From contig NZ_JONR01000031.1 in assembly GCF_000711955.1 (NCBI RefSeq), positions 1 to 60,844 of the forward strand: DNA of 60,844 nt, in the 5' to 3' direction. The position numbers and the translations under genes are program-made. How positions within the stretch are numbered: the first letter of the stretch is position 1; the number at the start of each line of letters is the position of its first letter. Under the pieces are notes generated by a model. It made no database searches and was not told the DNA's origin. It worked only from the letters and a program-made list of their open reading frames with translations. This stretch comes from Nevskia soli DSM 19509 (GTDB lineage: Bacteria > Pseudomonadota > Gammaproteobacteria > Nevskiales > Nevskiaceae). This document shows positions 17,288 to 24,549 of this stretch, in pieces.

Positions 17288-17325
17288 GTCCCGAGTGCGT
17301 TGCGCAGCAACGTGTATCGAGGGAC
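17288..17325. repeat. REP-like nested hairpin
   Basis: GTCCC and GGGAC enclose GTTGC-GCA-GCAAC. The surrounding sequence, ending in TCGAGGGACC, resembles a repeated extragenic element common in gammaproteobacteria. It lies in the 258-base gap between the minus-strand MFS and antiporter genes and may act as a terminator for the MFS gene. Confidence 0.4.
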
Positions 17326-17343
17326 CGGCGCAAACCCGGGGTC

Positions 17344-18573
17344 TTACGGAGTCCGCCGCCTGCCGAACACCAGCCACATCATCAGCCCCAGGCCAATCAC
17401 TCCGGCGATGTTCATGCCGGCATCAGTGAACAGCAGGCCGGATGTGCCCGGATGGCCGTGCGCCTTGAACAGGTCGTAGCCGTGGCCGTCCATCCAGGCG
17501 AGGTAGGAGGTGGCGAGGTTGCCGGCGGCATCGAACAGGGTGTACTGGGTGGCGGCGGAGCGGTCGACCTTGCCGATGATCTCCAGTACCACGGCGGTGA
17601 AGGCGGCGAAGCACAGGCCTGCCACCAGGGAATAGAGCAGGGTGCCGACGATATAGGTGAGCGGCGTCTGCGGCGCGCGGGCCATGGCCACGTCGACGAG
17701 AGCGATGAGCACGCCCGAAATCAGGTAAGCGCGGCGTTTGTCGACGCGATCCAGCAGCGGCCCGCTGAACAGCGCCCCGGCGGCGGTGATCAGGCCGCTG
17801 CCGTAGCCCATGGTGAACTCCACCGTGCCGGTGGAGGCGCCATAGTCGCCGCCGACGGCGGAGAACAGGTCGAGCAGGGCCGGGGTACTCACCGGGGCGA
17901 GGCAGAACAGGATGCCGGTCCAGCCGCGACGGGTGGAGGCGGTGCCCCACACATCGCGCAGCATGGAGGGGAAGACCTCGCTTGCGAGCCTGCGCGGGCG
18001 CAGGCGCTCGTCCAGCAGCAGCACCGCCAGCGCCGGCAGGAAGGTGAGCAGGCCCAGGGCCACGGCGGCGATGTGCGGCGTCAGGGAGTCCCCCAGCTGG
18101 ATCACCAGGCCGCCGCCCACGGCATTGCCGCCCAGGTTGGCGGCATTGAGCCAGCCGCTGGCGCGGCCGTGCAGATGCGGCGGTACCTGGGTGGCGACAA
18201 GGGCGCCGTTGCTGGCGCTGACCAGGCCGGTGAGGCCCTGGCCCAGCACGCAGCACACTTCGAACGGCCAGAGCTGCGTGGGCAGCTTGAGCAGCAGCGA
18301 GGCGGCGAGCAGCAGCGCGCCGAGTCCCGCCATCAGCAGCAGCCAGGTGCGGCGGCGCAGGCCCACGTCGAGCATCGGTGCCCACAGGAACTGCCAGGAC
18401 AGCGGCACCAGCACCGCGGCGGAGATGCCGCCGATGGTGGACATGGGCACGCCGGCCTTGCTCAGCACGAAGGGCATGGCCACGCTGGTATAGCCGCCGG
18501 CCACGCCGAAGGGGATGTTGGTGATGCCGAACAGCCAGGGCGGAGGGTGCGCTGCTTGCGCTGGGTTCGGCAT
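17344..18573 (-). CDS. MFS transporter, AmpG-like
   Basis: 409 residues from the ATG at 18573 (MPNPAQA); the frame is open further upstream, but that part is Pro/Arg/Ser-rich and not membrane-like. Twelve hydrophobic helices carry MFS loops such as LDVGLRRRTWLL and LDRVDKRRAYLIS. The opening WLFGITNIPFGVAGGYTSVAMPF resembles AmpG-type and PAT-family carriers. AmpG imports muropeptides, but the substrate here is not determined by sequence. The neighbours give no clue. Confidence 0.8.
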   Translation of the reverse strand: MPNPAQAAHPPPWLFGITNIPFGVAGGYTSVAMPFVLSKAGVPMSTIGGISAAVLVPLSWQFLWAPMLDVGLRRRTWLLLMAGLGALLLAASLLLKLPTQLWPFEVCCVLGQGLTGLVSASNGALVATQVPPHLHGRASGWLNAANLGGNAVGGGLVIQLGDSLTPHIAAVALGLLTFLPALAVLLLDERLRPRRLASEVFPSMLRDVWGTASTRRGWTGILFCLAPVSTPALLDLFSAVGGDYGASTGTVEFTMGYGSGLITAAGALFSGPLLDRVDKRRAYLISGVLIALVDVAMARAPQTPLTYIVGTLLYSLVAGLCFAAFTAVVLEIIGKVDRSAATQYTLFDAAGNLATSYLAWMDGHGYDLFKAHGHPGTSGLLFTDAGMNIAGVIGLGLMMWLVFGRRRTP

Positions 18574-18924
18574 CGGGTTGTCGGGTGGCGGGGTCGGGAC
18601 GCGCCGTGATTGTGAGCCGCTGCCTGAGCCGCTTGTCAATTGTGGCGACCACGGCGCTGTTCGGCCGCGGTGGCTGATTTGGCGCCGCGGAGCGGGGTGG
18701 GAACCTGACGCCGTGGTCCGCTTCGCGCCGCCGTTGAAACAGTATAAACCTACCACTCGACAAGTGATCGGGGAGTCATCCGGATACTGGACATTACCCT
18801 ACGCCGCAGTATCACCCGAGCCGTGATGTGCTGCCGCGTTCCATGGCAGCCCGCGGCGAAAACGGCATACAGCCCACCGCAGGCTGGCGCGGTGTCGGCG
18901 GCAACACGGACGTGGAGACGGAAC
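18574..18924. other. Divergent intergenic region
   Basis: A 351-base gap between the divergent MFS and MHYT genes, presumably containing both promoters. AT-richer segments near 18735-18770 (TTGAAACAGTATAAACC) and 18780-18805 are the best promoter-like stretches. I see no operator palindrome or small gene. Confidence 0.35.
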
Positions 18925-19716
18925 ATGGACGGCACTTACGATCTGACGCTGGTATTCGAGTCCTGCTGGGTGGCGGCGCTGGCGGCTTACGCCGCCTTCG
19001 ACCTCGGCGGACGCATCGCACTGTTCGACGTGGCGGCGGAGCGCTTCTGGCTGGCGATCGGCGCGCTGGTCGTCGGCAGCGGACTATGGAGTATGCATTT
19101 CATCGGCATGAGGGCCCTGGCCGTGCCGGCGCCGATGAACTTCGACCTGGAATTGAGTCTGCTGTCCTGGGCCGCGGCGGTGCTGGTCTCGCTGCTCGCG
19201 CTGTACCTCATCAGCCGCGAGGAACTCGGCACGGCCGGCATCGCCGGCGGCGGCGCGGTGATGGGCGTGGGCCTGTGCGTGATGCACTACAGCGGCGTGT
19301 TCGCGCTGCGGTTGACGCCGGCGGTGCGCTACGACTCCGAGCTGTTTTCCGCTTCGATGTTCATCGCGATCCTGGTGTCCATAACAATGCTGCTCACCGG
19401 CCAGTCGCTGCGAGACCTGCCGTTGCGACGCATGCTTCCGGGCAGATTGTTCGGCGCGTTGTTGTTGGGTGCCGCGCTCTGCGGCATGCACTACGTCGGC
19501 ATGGCCGCCGCCGAGTTCCCCGCCGGGGTATCGAGTGCGCCAGACAACACGCTCCGGGGCAACTGGATCGGCTTGCCGCTGGCCGGGTTCGTCGCCTGTA
19601 TGACGGTGGCCGTGCTGCTCCTGTCGATGCTCGATGCGCTCGAGCTGAAAGTGCGGCGCCGTGTGGCGAAGGAGCGATTCGAGGCGCGGTTCCGCGGCCG
19701 GCTGGCGCGGGGATGA
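18925..19716 (+). CDS. MHYT-domain integral membrane protein
   Basis: 263 residues from the ATG with GGAGACGGA upstream. Seven hydrophobic helices carry three MHYT motifs, SMHFIGM, VMHYSGV and GMHYVGM, each at a helix end. MHYT domains are thought to bind copper and sense oxygen, CO or NO at the periplasmic face. In most proteins the domain is fused to GGDEF/EAL or kinase parts. Here only a short basic tail follows (ELKVRRRVAKERF), so any output must come from another protein. Confidence 0.85.
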   Translation: MDGTYDLTLVFESCWVAALAAYAAFDLGGRIALFDVAAERFWLAIGALVVGSGLWSMHFIGMRALAVPAPMNFDLELSLLSWAAAVLVSLLALYLISREELGTAGIAGGGAVMGVGLCVMHYSGVFALRLTPAVRYDSELFSASMFIAILVSITMLLTGQSLRDLPLRRMLPGRLFGALLLGAALCGMHYVGMAAAEFPAGVSSAPDNTLRGNWIGLPLAGFVACMTVAVLLLSMLDALELKVRRRVAKERFEARFRGRLARG

Positions 19717-19743
19717 CACGGCCGCGGAATCGGGCTGTGCCAC

Positions 19744-20415
19744 TCACCCCATGAAGCGGATCGGCTGATCGATGACGAAGTCCCCGATCGCGGAAACGTA
19801 AGTGCTCGGCGGTTCGGGAAACCGGTGGATGCGCAGCACCACCGCTTCCGCTTCTTCGTCCAGGGCCGGGTCGCCGCTGCTCTGCACCACGCCCGCGCCG
19901 AGCACGGTGCCGTCGCGGCCGATGCGGATGTGGACCACCGCGATGCCGTGCTTGTGCGTCTGCGCCGGATAGTTGAGGTGGACGCGGATCATCCGGCTGA
20001 CTTCGGTCAGATAGGCGATGGGCAACGGCGCATCCAGTTGTGCGCTGGCCGCGGCTGGCGGCGGGGCGGTGCTGCTTGCCGCGATTGCCGTGGGCGCGGG
20101 GTCGGGTGCCGGAGCAGGAGGCGCAGGTGCTGCGGCGATGGTTTCCGCCGGCGGGGCGGGCGCAGGTTGCGGGGGCGGTGCCGGCGGGGTTTGCCAGGTG
20201 GCGGCAGGCGGTGCGGCCTTGGCCACGGCCTGACGCGGGCGAGGCTTGGCGGGTGTGAGCTTCGGTGCTTCGGCGCTCGGCGCCGGCACGGCCGGCAACA
20301 GGGATTGCAGGGCGATCACGGTCACGGCCTTTTTCGGCAGCGGGGCGCCCTGATGCTGCGTCACCACGCGAATCAGCAGCAATGCCACGGCGGCGTGCAA
20401 CACCAAAGATACCAA
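19744..20415 (-). CDS. tonB: TonB-like energy transducer
   Basis: At least 223 residues: an N-terminal membrane anchor (VSLVLHAAVALLLIRVV), a Pro/Ala-rich periplasm-spanning region (about 40-125) and a C-terminal TonB domain (VHLNYPAQTHKHGIAVVHIRIG with the YP motif, then GVVQSSGDPALDEEA). TonB passes proton-motive energy to outer-membrane transporters. The given start is a TTG. The frame continues upstream without ATG, GTG, TTG or CTG as far as an ATC at 20502, which has an ideal GGAGGAGG five bases before it, so the true N-terminus may be 29 residues longer. A sigma-54-type promoter and a terminator hairpin lie upstream. Confidence 0.85.
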   Translation of the reverse strand: MVSLVLHAAVALLLIRVVTQHQGAPLPKKAVTVIALQSLLPAVPAPSAEAPKLTPAKPRPRQAVAKAAPPAATWQTPPAPPPQPAPAPPAETIAAAPAPPAPAPDPAPTAIAASSTAPPPAAASAQLDAPLPIAYLTEVSRMIRVHLNYPAQTHKHGIAVVHIRIGRDGTVLGAGVVQSSGDPALDEEAEAVVLRIHRFPEPPSTYVSAIGDFVIDQPIRFMG

Positions 20416-20520
20416 TACCGCAGCGCTGCGTGGTTCCCGCTTTCGGGTCTTCGACTCCGCTTCCCGCCGCGGCGGGAATGTTGTGAGGTGAATGGCGTTG
20501 ATGACGACCTCCTCCGACCG

Positions 20521-20564
20521 TAAAAAGAGTCCACGACGCCGGCCGGGATGCCGGCGGCGTGGAC
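20521..20564 (-). terminator. Intrinsic terminator between sigma-54 promoter and tonB
   Basis: Arms at 20529-20543 and 20550-20564 (15 bases, one mismatch, 6-base loop) are followed on the minus strand by TCTTTTTA. It lies downstream of apbE and also downstream of the sigma-54-type promoter, but upstream of tonB. Confidence 0.65.
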
Positions 20565-20604
20565 AGCAGTGTCATGAGGATCGGGCGTCATCGGCCGATC
20601 TGGG
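20521..20604 (-). ncRNA. Candidate sigma-54-driven small RNA or tonB leader
   Basis: The predicted start about 11 bases after the sigma-54 site at 20614-20630 and the hairpin plus T run ending near 20521 would define a transcript of about 84 nucleotides. It would contain a small GATCGG/CCGATC stem and a strong terminal stem. The unit ends just before the tonB ribosome-binding site. It is either a free small RNA or an attenuating leader; the sequence alone cannot decide. Confidence 0.35.
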
Positions 20605-20613
20605 GTAATACAC

Positions 20614-20630
20614 AGCAAACGTTGTGCCAA
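20614..20630 (-). promoter_or_regulatory. Sigma-54 promoter upstream of tonB
   Basis: The minus strand reads TTGGCACAACGTTTGCT: the -24 element TGGCAC and the -12 element TTGCT with GG-N10-GC spacing, an almost exact match to the RpoN consensus. An NtrC-type activator is encoded 7 kb away at 27898. Confidence 0.7.
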
Positions 20631-20745
20631 TCCGGCGCTTTGGTCGGGCGGCGGGCTGGGATGACCAGCTGCGGGGATTGACGTTATTGGGGGCTGTGGA
20701 AAGCCGTAGGGAGCCCGCCGGGCGTACAGGTGAAAGCGGCGGCAT

Positions 20746-21645
20746 TCACCAGATGACTTTCGCGTCCGCCTCGAACTCTTCGAGAAAGTCTCCGGCGCGC
20801 GGCCCCTGCAGCATGGCCAGTGTGGACAGCACGCCGGCTTCGGTGCAGATGGTTGCGGCCACGGTCACCACGCGCGGGCCGCCCGCAACCGGCCATCCGG
20901 TGCGCGGATCGAGGATATGCGAATAGCGCACGCCGTCCTTGAGCAGGAAGCGGTGCGCATCGCCGCTGGTGGCGACGCCGCCGCGCATCAGCCGGATCAC
21001 CGGCGTGGCGACACCGGGAATCCGGCTGTCGATGCCGACCAGCCAGGGCTGACCGTCGCGCCGTGGCGCGCTGCTGGCCAGGTCGCCGCCGCAGTTCACC
21101 AGGATCGGGTGTTCGCTGTCCTGTGATGCCAGGCCGCAGGCGCGGTCGACCGCGTATTCCTTGCCGATGCCGCCGAAGTCGATCTGCATGCCGGGCTTCA
21201 TCCGCAGCAGCGGCGGCTGCCAGCTCAGCTTGTCCCAACCCACCAGGGGCAGCAGTGCCGCGACGGCGGCTGGATCGGGAATCCGGTCGGAGCCGTCGAA
21301 GCACCATGCGCGGCGCAACACCCCGGAGGTGACGTCGAACTGCCCGTCGCTGAGCTGGTACAGGTGCTGGGCGTAGTCGAGGAAGCGCGCCGTCTCCTCG
21401 TCGACGGTTATGGCCTTGCCTTGCGCCGTGTTGATCCGGTCGACGATATTGCCCGGAAGGTAGCGGCTCCAGTGACGCTCGATCCGCCACACTTCCTCGG
21501 CGACACGCCCGGTCAGTGCGCGCAGCGTCGCTTCGTCCGCGCCGTCCGCCAGCACCTCGCAGGGCGAGGCCATCGCCTCGAAGTGCCCGCTCAGGGTGCC
21601 GGTGGGGCTGTGTTCAATCCGGATGTCATGACTTCGCTTCACCAA
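20746..21645 (-). CDS. apbE: ApbE-family FAD:protein FMN transferase
   Basis: 299 residues. ApbE features are FEAMASPCEVL, IERHWSRYLPGNIVDRINTA, DVTSGVLRRAW, DFGGIGKEYAVDRA (156-169), LVNCGGDLA (182-190), ATSGDAHRF and SHILDPRTGWPV (242-253). ApbE moves FMN from FAD to a Ser/Thr in a D-x-x-[ST]-G-A-[ST] motif. Two oddities: the usual ADALST metal-site segment reads EAGVLST (269-275), losing the conserved Asp, and there is no signal peptide or lipobox. Its start overlaps the end of the DUF3570 gene, whose product carries such a motif. Confidence 0.88.
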   Translation of the reverse strand: MVKRSHDIRIEHSPTGTLSGHFEAMASPCEVLADGADEATLRALTGRVAEEVWRIERHWSRYLPGNIVDRINTAQGKAITVDEETARFLDYAQHLYQLSDGQFDVTSGVLRRAWCFDGSDRIPDPAAVAALLPLVGWDKLSWQPPLLRMKPGMQIDFGGIGKEYAVDRACGLASQDSEHPILVNCGGDLASSAPRRDGQPWLVGIDSRIPGVATPVIRLMRGGVATSGDAHRFLLKDGVRYSHILDPRTGWPVAGGPRVVTVAATICTEAGVLSTLAMLQGPRAGDFLEEFEADAKVIW

Positions 21646-22931
21646 TTGAAACGATAGCCGAAACTGATATTGAACGCCGACAGGTCGGGCGCGAGGTTGA
21701 ACTGCGACAGCGCCGCCGCGGCCTGCTGCGGCACGCCGGTGGTCCTGCCGAACTGCTTGTAATACTCGGCGCGCACGCTCAGCTCATGGCCGTTGGCCAG
21801 CACCTGGGAATACCCGAGGCCGCCGGTCCAGGCGTTGAAGGCGCCGAGGCGTGGGTCGGCGCTGGCGTAGTCGACGGTCGCATCCTGGCCGCTGAACAGG
21901 GCTGCGTGGTAGAAATCCGCCGCGCCCTGGTTGTAGAAGCGCACGCTGGGTTCGATCGCCTTGTGTTCGGCGAAATTCCAGCGATAGCCCAGGTTCACGG
22001 TATGGGCGTGAATGCCCCAGCTGTCGGTGTAGTAGCGATAGGACAGGTCGACCACGTCGCGGTTGAATACGAAGCGCTTGTACTGCACGAAGAATGCGTT
22101 GCGGGTGCGGCTGCCGGGGCGTTTCTCGTAGACGTAGTACTGCGGCGCGGCATTGCTGTCGACCACGGACAGGATCTTGTACGGATCGGTCTCGTAGCCA
22201 TTGGACAGGCTCAGCGAATAGTTGAACTGCAACAAGCCGCTCGGCCCGAGCACCTGGGTCACGCCCAGCAGGATGTCCTTGACGTTCTTGGACTTGCTCG
22301 AGCCGCCGGTCTTCTCGGCGTTGACCATCATGGTCAGCGGCACCGGGGCGTGGCCTACCGGATCGACCTGGTCGTACTCGAAGGCGCCGCCGGCGCTGAG
22401 CGTGGTGTTCTTCTGGTTGAGATCGAGCGTGTAGTGACCGTTGGCGCCCACCGAGGTGAAGTCGTATTCCTTGGAGCCGCTGAGTCCCGCGCTGAACTTG
22501 CCGTTGGTGCCGAGCGGAAACAGGTAGCCGAGGTCGCCGGCAAAGCGCGTGTCCTCGAAGGTATTGTCCAGCGGCGTGGCGCCGGGGGCGGTGGTGTAGG
22601 TCTTGCCGCGCCCGGAAGGAGAGGAGAAGGTTTGCGGCGTCGCGGCGGGTGCCGCGCCATTCGGCGTGGCGCCGCTGAGGCTGTCGACGACGAAGCCGGC
22701 TGTCAGGGTGCGGTCGTTGCCCAGGTCATAAGCGGCATTGACCGTCGGCTCGATCACCTGCACCCGGCCGCCATTTTCCTTGTAGAACAGCAGGCCGCTG
22801 TCGAAGGTCCACTGGTGTGCGGTGTCTTCCGCCGCCGCCGGCGTTTCGGCGGTCATGCCCAGCAGACCCAGGGTGGCGACCGCCAGGCTGAGGCGGCGGC
22901 GGCTTGGATCCTTCCCCTCGGTCAGTTGCAT
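21639..22931 (-). CDS. DUF3570 outer-membrane beta-barrel protein with flavinylation-like motif
   Basis: 430 residues from the ATG at 22931, which overlaps the DUF4266 gene. A basic start (SRRRLSLAVATLGLLGM) forms a signal peptide ending near AAA-EDT. The mature part alternates in a beta-barrel manner (LTAGFVVDSLSG; GHYTLDLNQKNTTLS; VNLGYRWNF) and ends in FGYRFNW, with a terminal aromatic residue as in outer-membrane proteins. Residues 83-89 read DSLSGAT, the pattern modified by ApbE, whose gene follows with overlapping ends. The family has no assigned function; covalent FMN on a barrel is my inference. Confidence 0.85.
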   Translation of the reverse strand: MQLTEGKDPSRRRLSLAVATLGLLGMTAETPAAAEDTAHQWTFDSGLLFYKENGGRVQVIEPTVNAAYDLGNDRTLTAGFVVDSLSGATPNGAAPAATPQTFSSPSGRGKTYTTAPGATPLDNTFEDTRFAGDLGYLFPLGTNGKFSAGLSGSKEYDFTSVGANGHYTLDLNQKNTTLSAGGAFEYDQVDPVGHAPVPLTMMVNAEKTGGSSKSKNVKDILLGVTQVLGPSGLLQFNYSLSLSNGYETDPYKILSVVDSNAAPQYYVYEKRPGSRTRNAFFVQYKRFVFNRDVVDLSYRYYTDSWGIHAHTVNLGYRWNFAEHKAIEPSVRFYNQGAADFYHAALFSGQDATVDYASADPRLGAFNAWTGGLGYSQVLANGHELSVRAEYYKQFGRTTGVPQQAAAALSQFNLAPDLSAFNISFGYRFNW

Positions 22932-23140
22932 CCGCAACCTCCGCCGCCGAAGCCGCGACCGCCGCTGGCCGCTTCCTTGCTGAAATAGATGTGATCGTCG
23001 AACCCGGCCTGGATCGGATGCGCGTCGAGCTGCATGTCGGCCCGTGCCAGGGTGCCGCGCTGCCAGGGTTTCACCTCCATGCTGCTGCAGGCCGAGGCGC
23101 TCAATGCGAGCAGCAGGATGGACAGCTGTTGAAGTCTCAT
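22922..23140 (-). CDS. DUF4266 lipoprotein with C-terminal Cys-Gly-Cys
   Basis: 72 residues. A lipoprotein signal (LSILLLALSASAC, lipobox Cys18) is followed by the family core VKPWQRGTLARADM and DDHIYFSKEAASGGRG, and the protein ends in a Gly run and CGCN. The paired cysteines could form a reactive disulfide. The start overlaps the TlpA stop by four bases and the end overlaps the DUF3570 start, so translation is probably coupled. DUF4266, DUF3570, ApbE and TlpA genes occur together here as one unit; the function of the lipoprotein is unknown. Confidence 0.85.
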   Translation of the reverse strand: MRLQQLSILLLALSASACSSMEVKPWQRGTLARADMQLDAHPIQAGFDDHIYFSKEAASGGRGFGGGGCGCN

Positions 23141-23670
23141 GGGGGGCTCCCGGTGGTGCTGCCTGATGAATCAAGTGCCTTGCGGATGGCTGCTTCGTAT
23201 TCGCCGGAGCGGGCGTCGTGGAAGCCGCTGTGCTGGTGGATGACGCGACCGGATGCGTCCAGGATCACGCTGCTGGGCATGCCGTCGATGTGGTAACGCT
23301 CAGCCAGCGCGCCTGCCGGATCGTAGACCACGTTGAATTGCGCCGGATGGTGGCCGAGAAAGGCCTTGGCGGCATTCGTGTCGGTGTCCAGGTCGACGGC
23401 GACGATGGCCAGGCGGTCGCCGTAGCGGGCCTGCATCCGGTTCAGCCAGGGGAAGGATTCGGCGCAGGGGCCGCACCAGGATGCCCAGAAATCGACATAA
23501 ACGATCTTGCCCGCATAGGCCTTCAGCGGCGCCGCGAGGGTGTCTTCCGCGGCGTGCGCCGAAGTGCCGGCCAGCACGGCCAGCAACAGGGCGCCGCTCA
23601 ACGCATGTCGCAACGGGGATCGATGGTTTTTACTTCGCACTGCTTCTACGCGCCGATTCGGAACGCTCAT
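23137..23670 (-). CDS. TlpA-like periplasmic thioredoxin
   Basis: 177 residues with a basic leader and signal peptide (GALLLAVLAGTSAHA). The thioredoxin fold has VYVDFWASWCGPC with Cys66 and Cys69, then AIVAVDLDTD and the cis-Pro loop DGMPSSVIL. Such TlpA/ResA-type proteins reduce disulfides of specific periplasmic partners. As the first of four genes with overlapping ends, its likely partner is the DUF4266 lipoprotein with its Cys-Gly-Cys end, though this is not shown by sequence. Confidence 0.88.
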   Translation of the reverse strand: MSVPNRRVEAVRSKNHRSPLRHALSGALLLAVLAGTSAHAAEDTLAAPLKAYAGKIVYVDFWASWCGPCAESFPWLNRMQARYGDRLAIVAVDLDTDTNAAKAFLGHHPAQFNVVYDPAGALAERYHIDGMPSSVILDASGRVIHQHSGFHDARSGEYEAAIRKALDSSGSTTGSPP

Positions 23671-23784
23671 GTTGTTGCGTGGACCTGTCTTGAAGCGGAT
23701 GGCTGAACAGCGCGGTCGCGCCGGGTGAGCGGCGAGGACCGTCGCGGAGGAAGTGGCGTTGCGGCCGCCTGCAACATGCGGCGT

Positions 23785-24267
23785 TCAGAGGCCTGCCAGT
23801 ATGCAGCGCACCTCCGCTTCGAGCGTTTGCAGGCCGGCGGCGCGGCCGGTGGCCAGCGAGGTCTCGACCGAGCAGCGATCGATGAAGTGTGCCTTCAGCG
23901 CCAGCAAGGCGCCGGCACGGTTGCCGTTGGCGCAATGCACCAGTGCGGCTCCGCCAGCGGTCCTGTGCAGGGCTTGGGCAAGCTGGCGGGCATTGGCGCG
24001 GTTCAGATCGGCGGGACCGGTGATCGGGATATTCAGGTATTCCATTCCCAGCGATTCGGCGAGCCGGCGCTCGTCGTAGTCGCGGGGTTCCGAAGGCGCG
24101 CACAGGTCGATGACGGCGCGGACTCCGCCGCATTGTGCCTGGCGCAGGTGCTGCGGCCGCGGCCGTCCGCCGCTATAGATGCGCCCGCCCGGGAAACGGA
24201 CATTGGGAAGATCCACCCATGCAGCGGCCACCGGCCCGGGTGGGGTGACACTGCCTTCTGCAGCCAT
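23785..24267 (-). CDS. Dual-specificity phosphatase-like protein
   Basis: 160 residues with AAGGAAG upstream of the ATG. The pattern IYSGGRPRPQHL, GVRAVIDLCAPSE and LVHCANGNRAGALLAL marks the DSP/beta-lactamase-hydrolase-like phosphatase family. The active site is HC-x4-R (Cys112, Arg117) as in that family rather than the classical HC-x5-R. No signal peptide is visible, so it is probably cytoplasmic; its substrate is unknown. A sigma-54-type promoter lies about 95 bases upstream, making this the first gene of the operon leading to apbE. Confidence 0.78.
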   Translation of the reverse strand: MAAEGSVTPPGPVAAAWVDLPNVRFPGGRIYSGGRPRPQHLRQAQCGGVRAVIDLCAPSEPRDYDERRLAESLGMEYLNIPITGPADLNRANARQLAQALHRTAGGAALVHCANGNRAGALLALKAHFIDRCSVETSLATGRAAGLQTLEAEVRCILAGL

Positions 24268-24360
24268 CTCGCACTTCCTTTTTCAAATCGACTTCCAAAC
24301 CGACTCGATGCGGGCGGCGCTGTTGAAGCGATGCGCCCGAGGTCCCGTAAGCATGCAGGG

Positions 24361-24376
24361 CGCAACCTCCGTGCCG
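24361..24376 (-). promoter_or_regulatory. Sigma-54 promoter upstream of the phosphatase operon
   Basis: The minus strand reads CGGCACGGAGGTTGCG: -24 GGCACG, -12 TTGC, exact GG-N10-GC spacing and one mismatch in the TGGCAC element. The predicted start would be about 85 bases before the phosphatase ATG. Confidence 0.55.
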
Positions 24377-24549
24377 TCGCTGCCGCGGGAGCGGGCATGA
24401 GTGCCAAGGGATTGTTTTGGCGGGAAGTTCGGTTGTGGGAGGGGTTCGGCGGCTGTGTTTGCCGCGGTCTTGCAGCGAGGCGCCGTGCAGTTTCCGTATA
24501 CGAAAAATGCCGGCTGTACGCATTTTGCGCATTGCCGCATGCGCGGCGA

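Noticed and set aside
24398..24412. TTGGCAC on the minus strand as another sigma-54 site
   Set aside because: No TTGC or GC at the required ten-base spacing follows.
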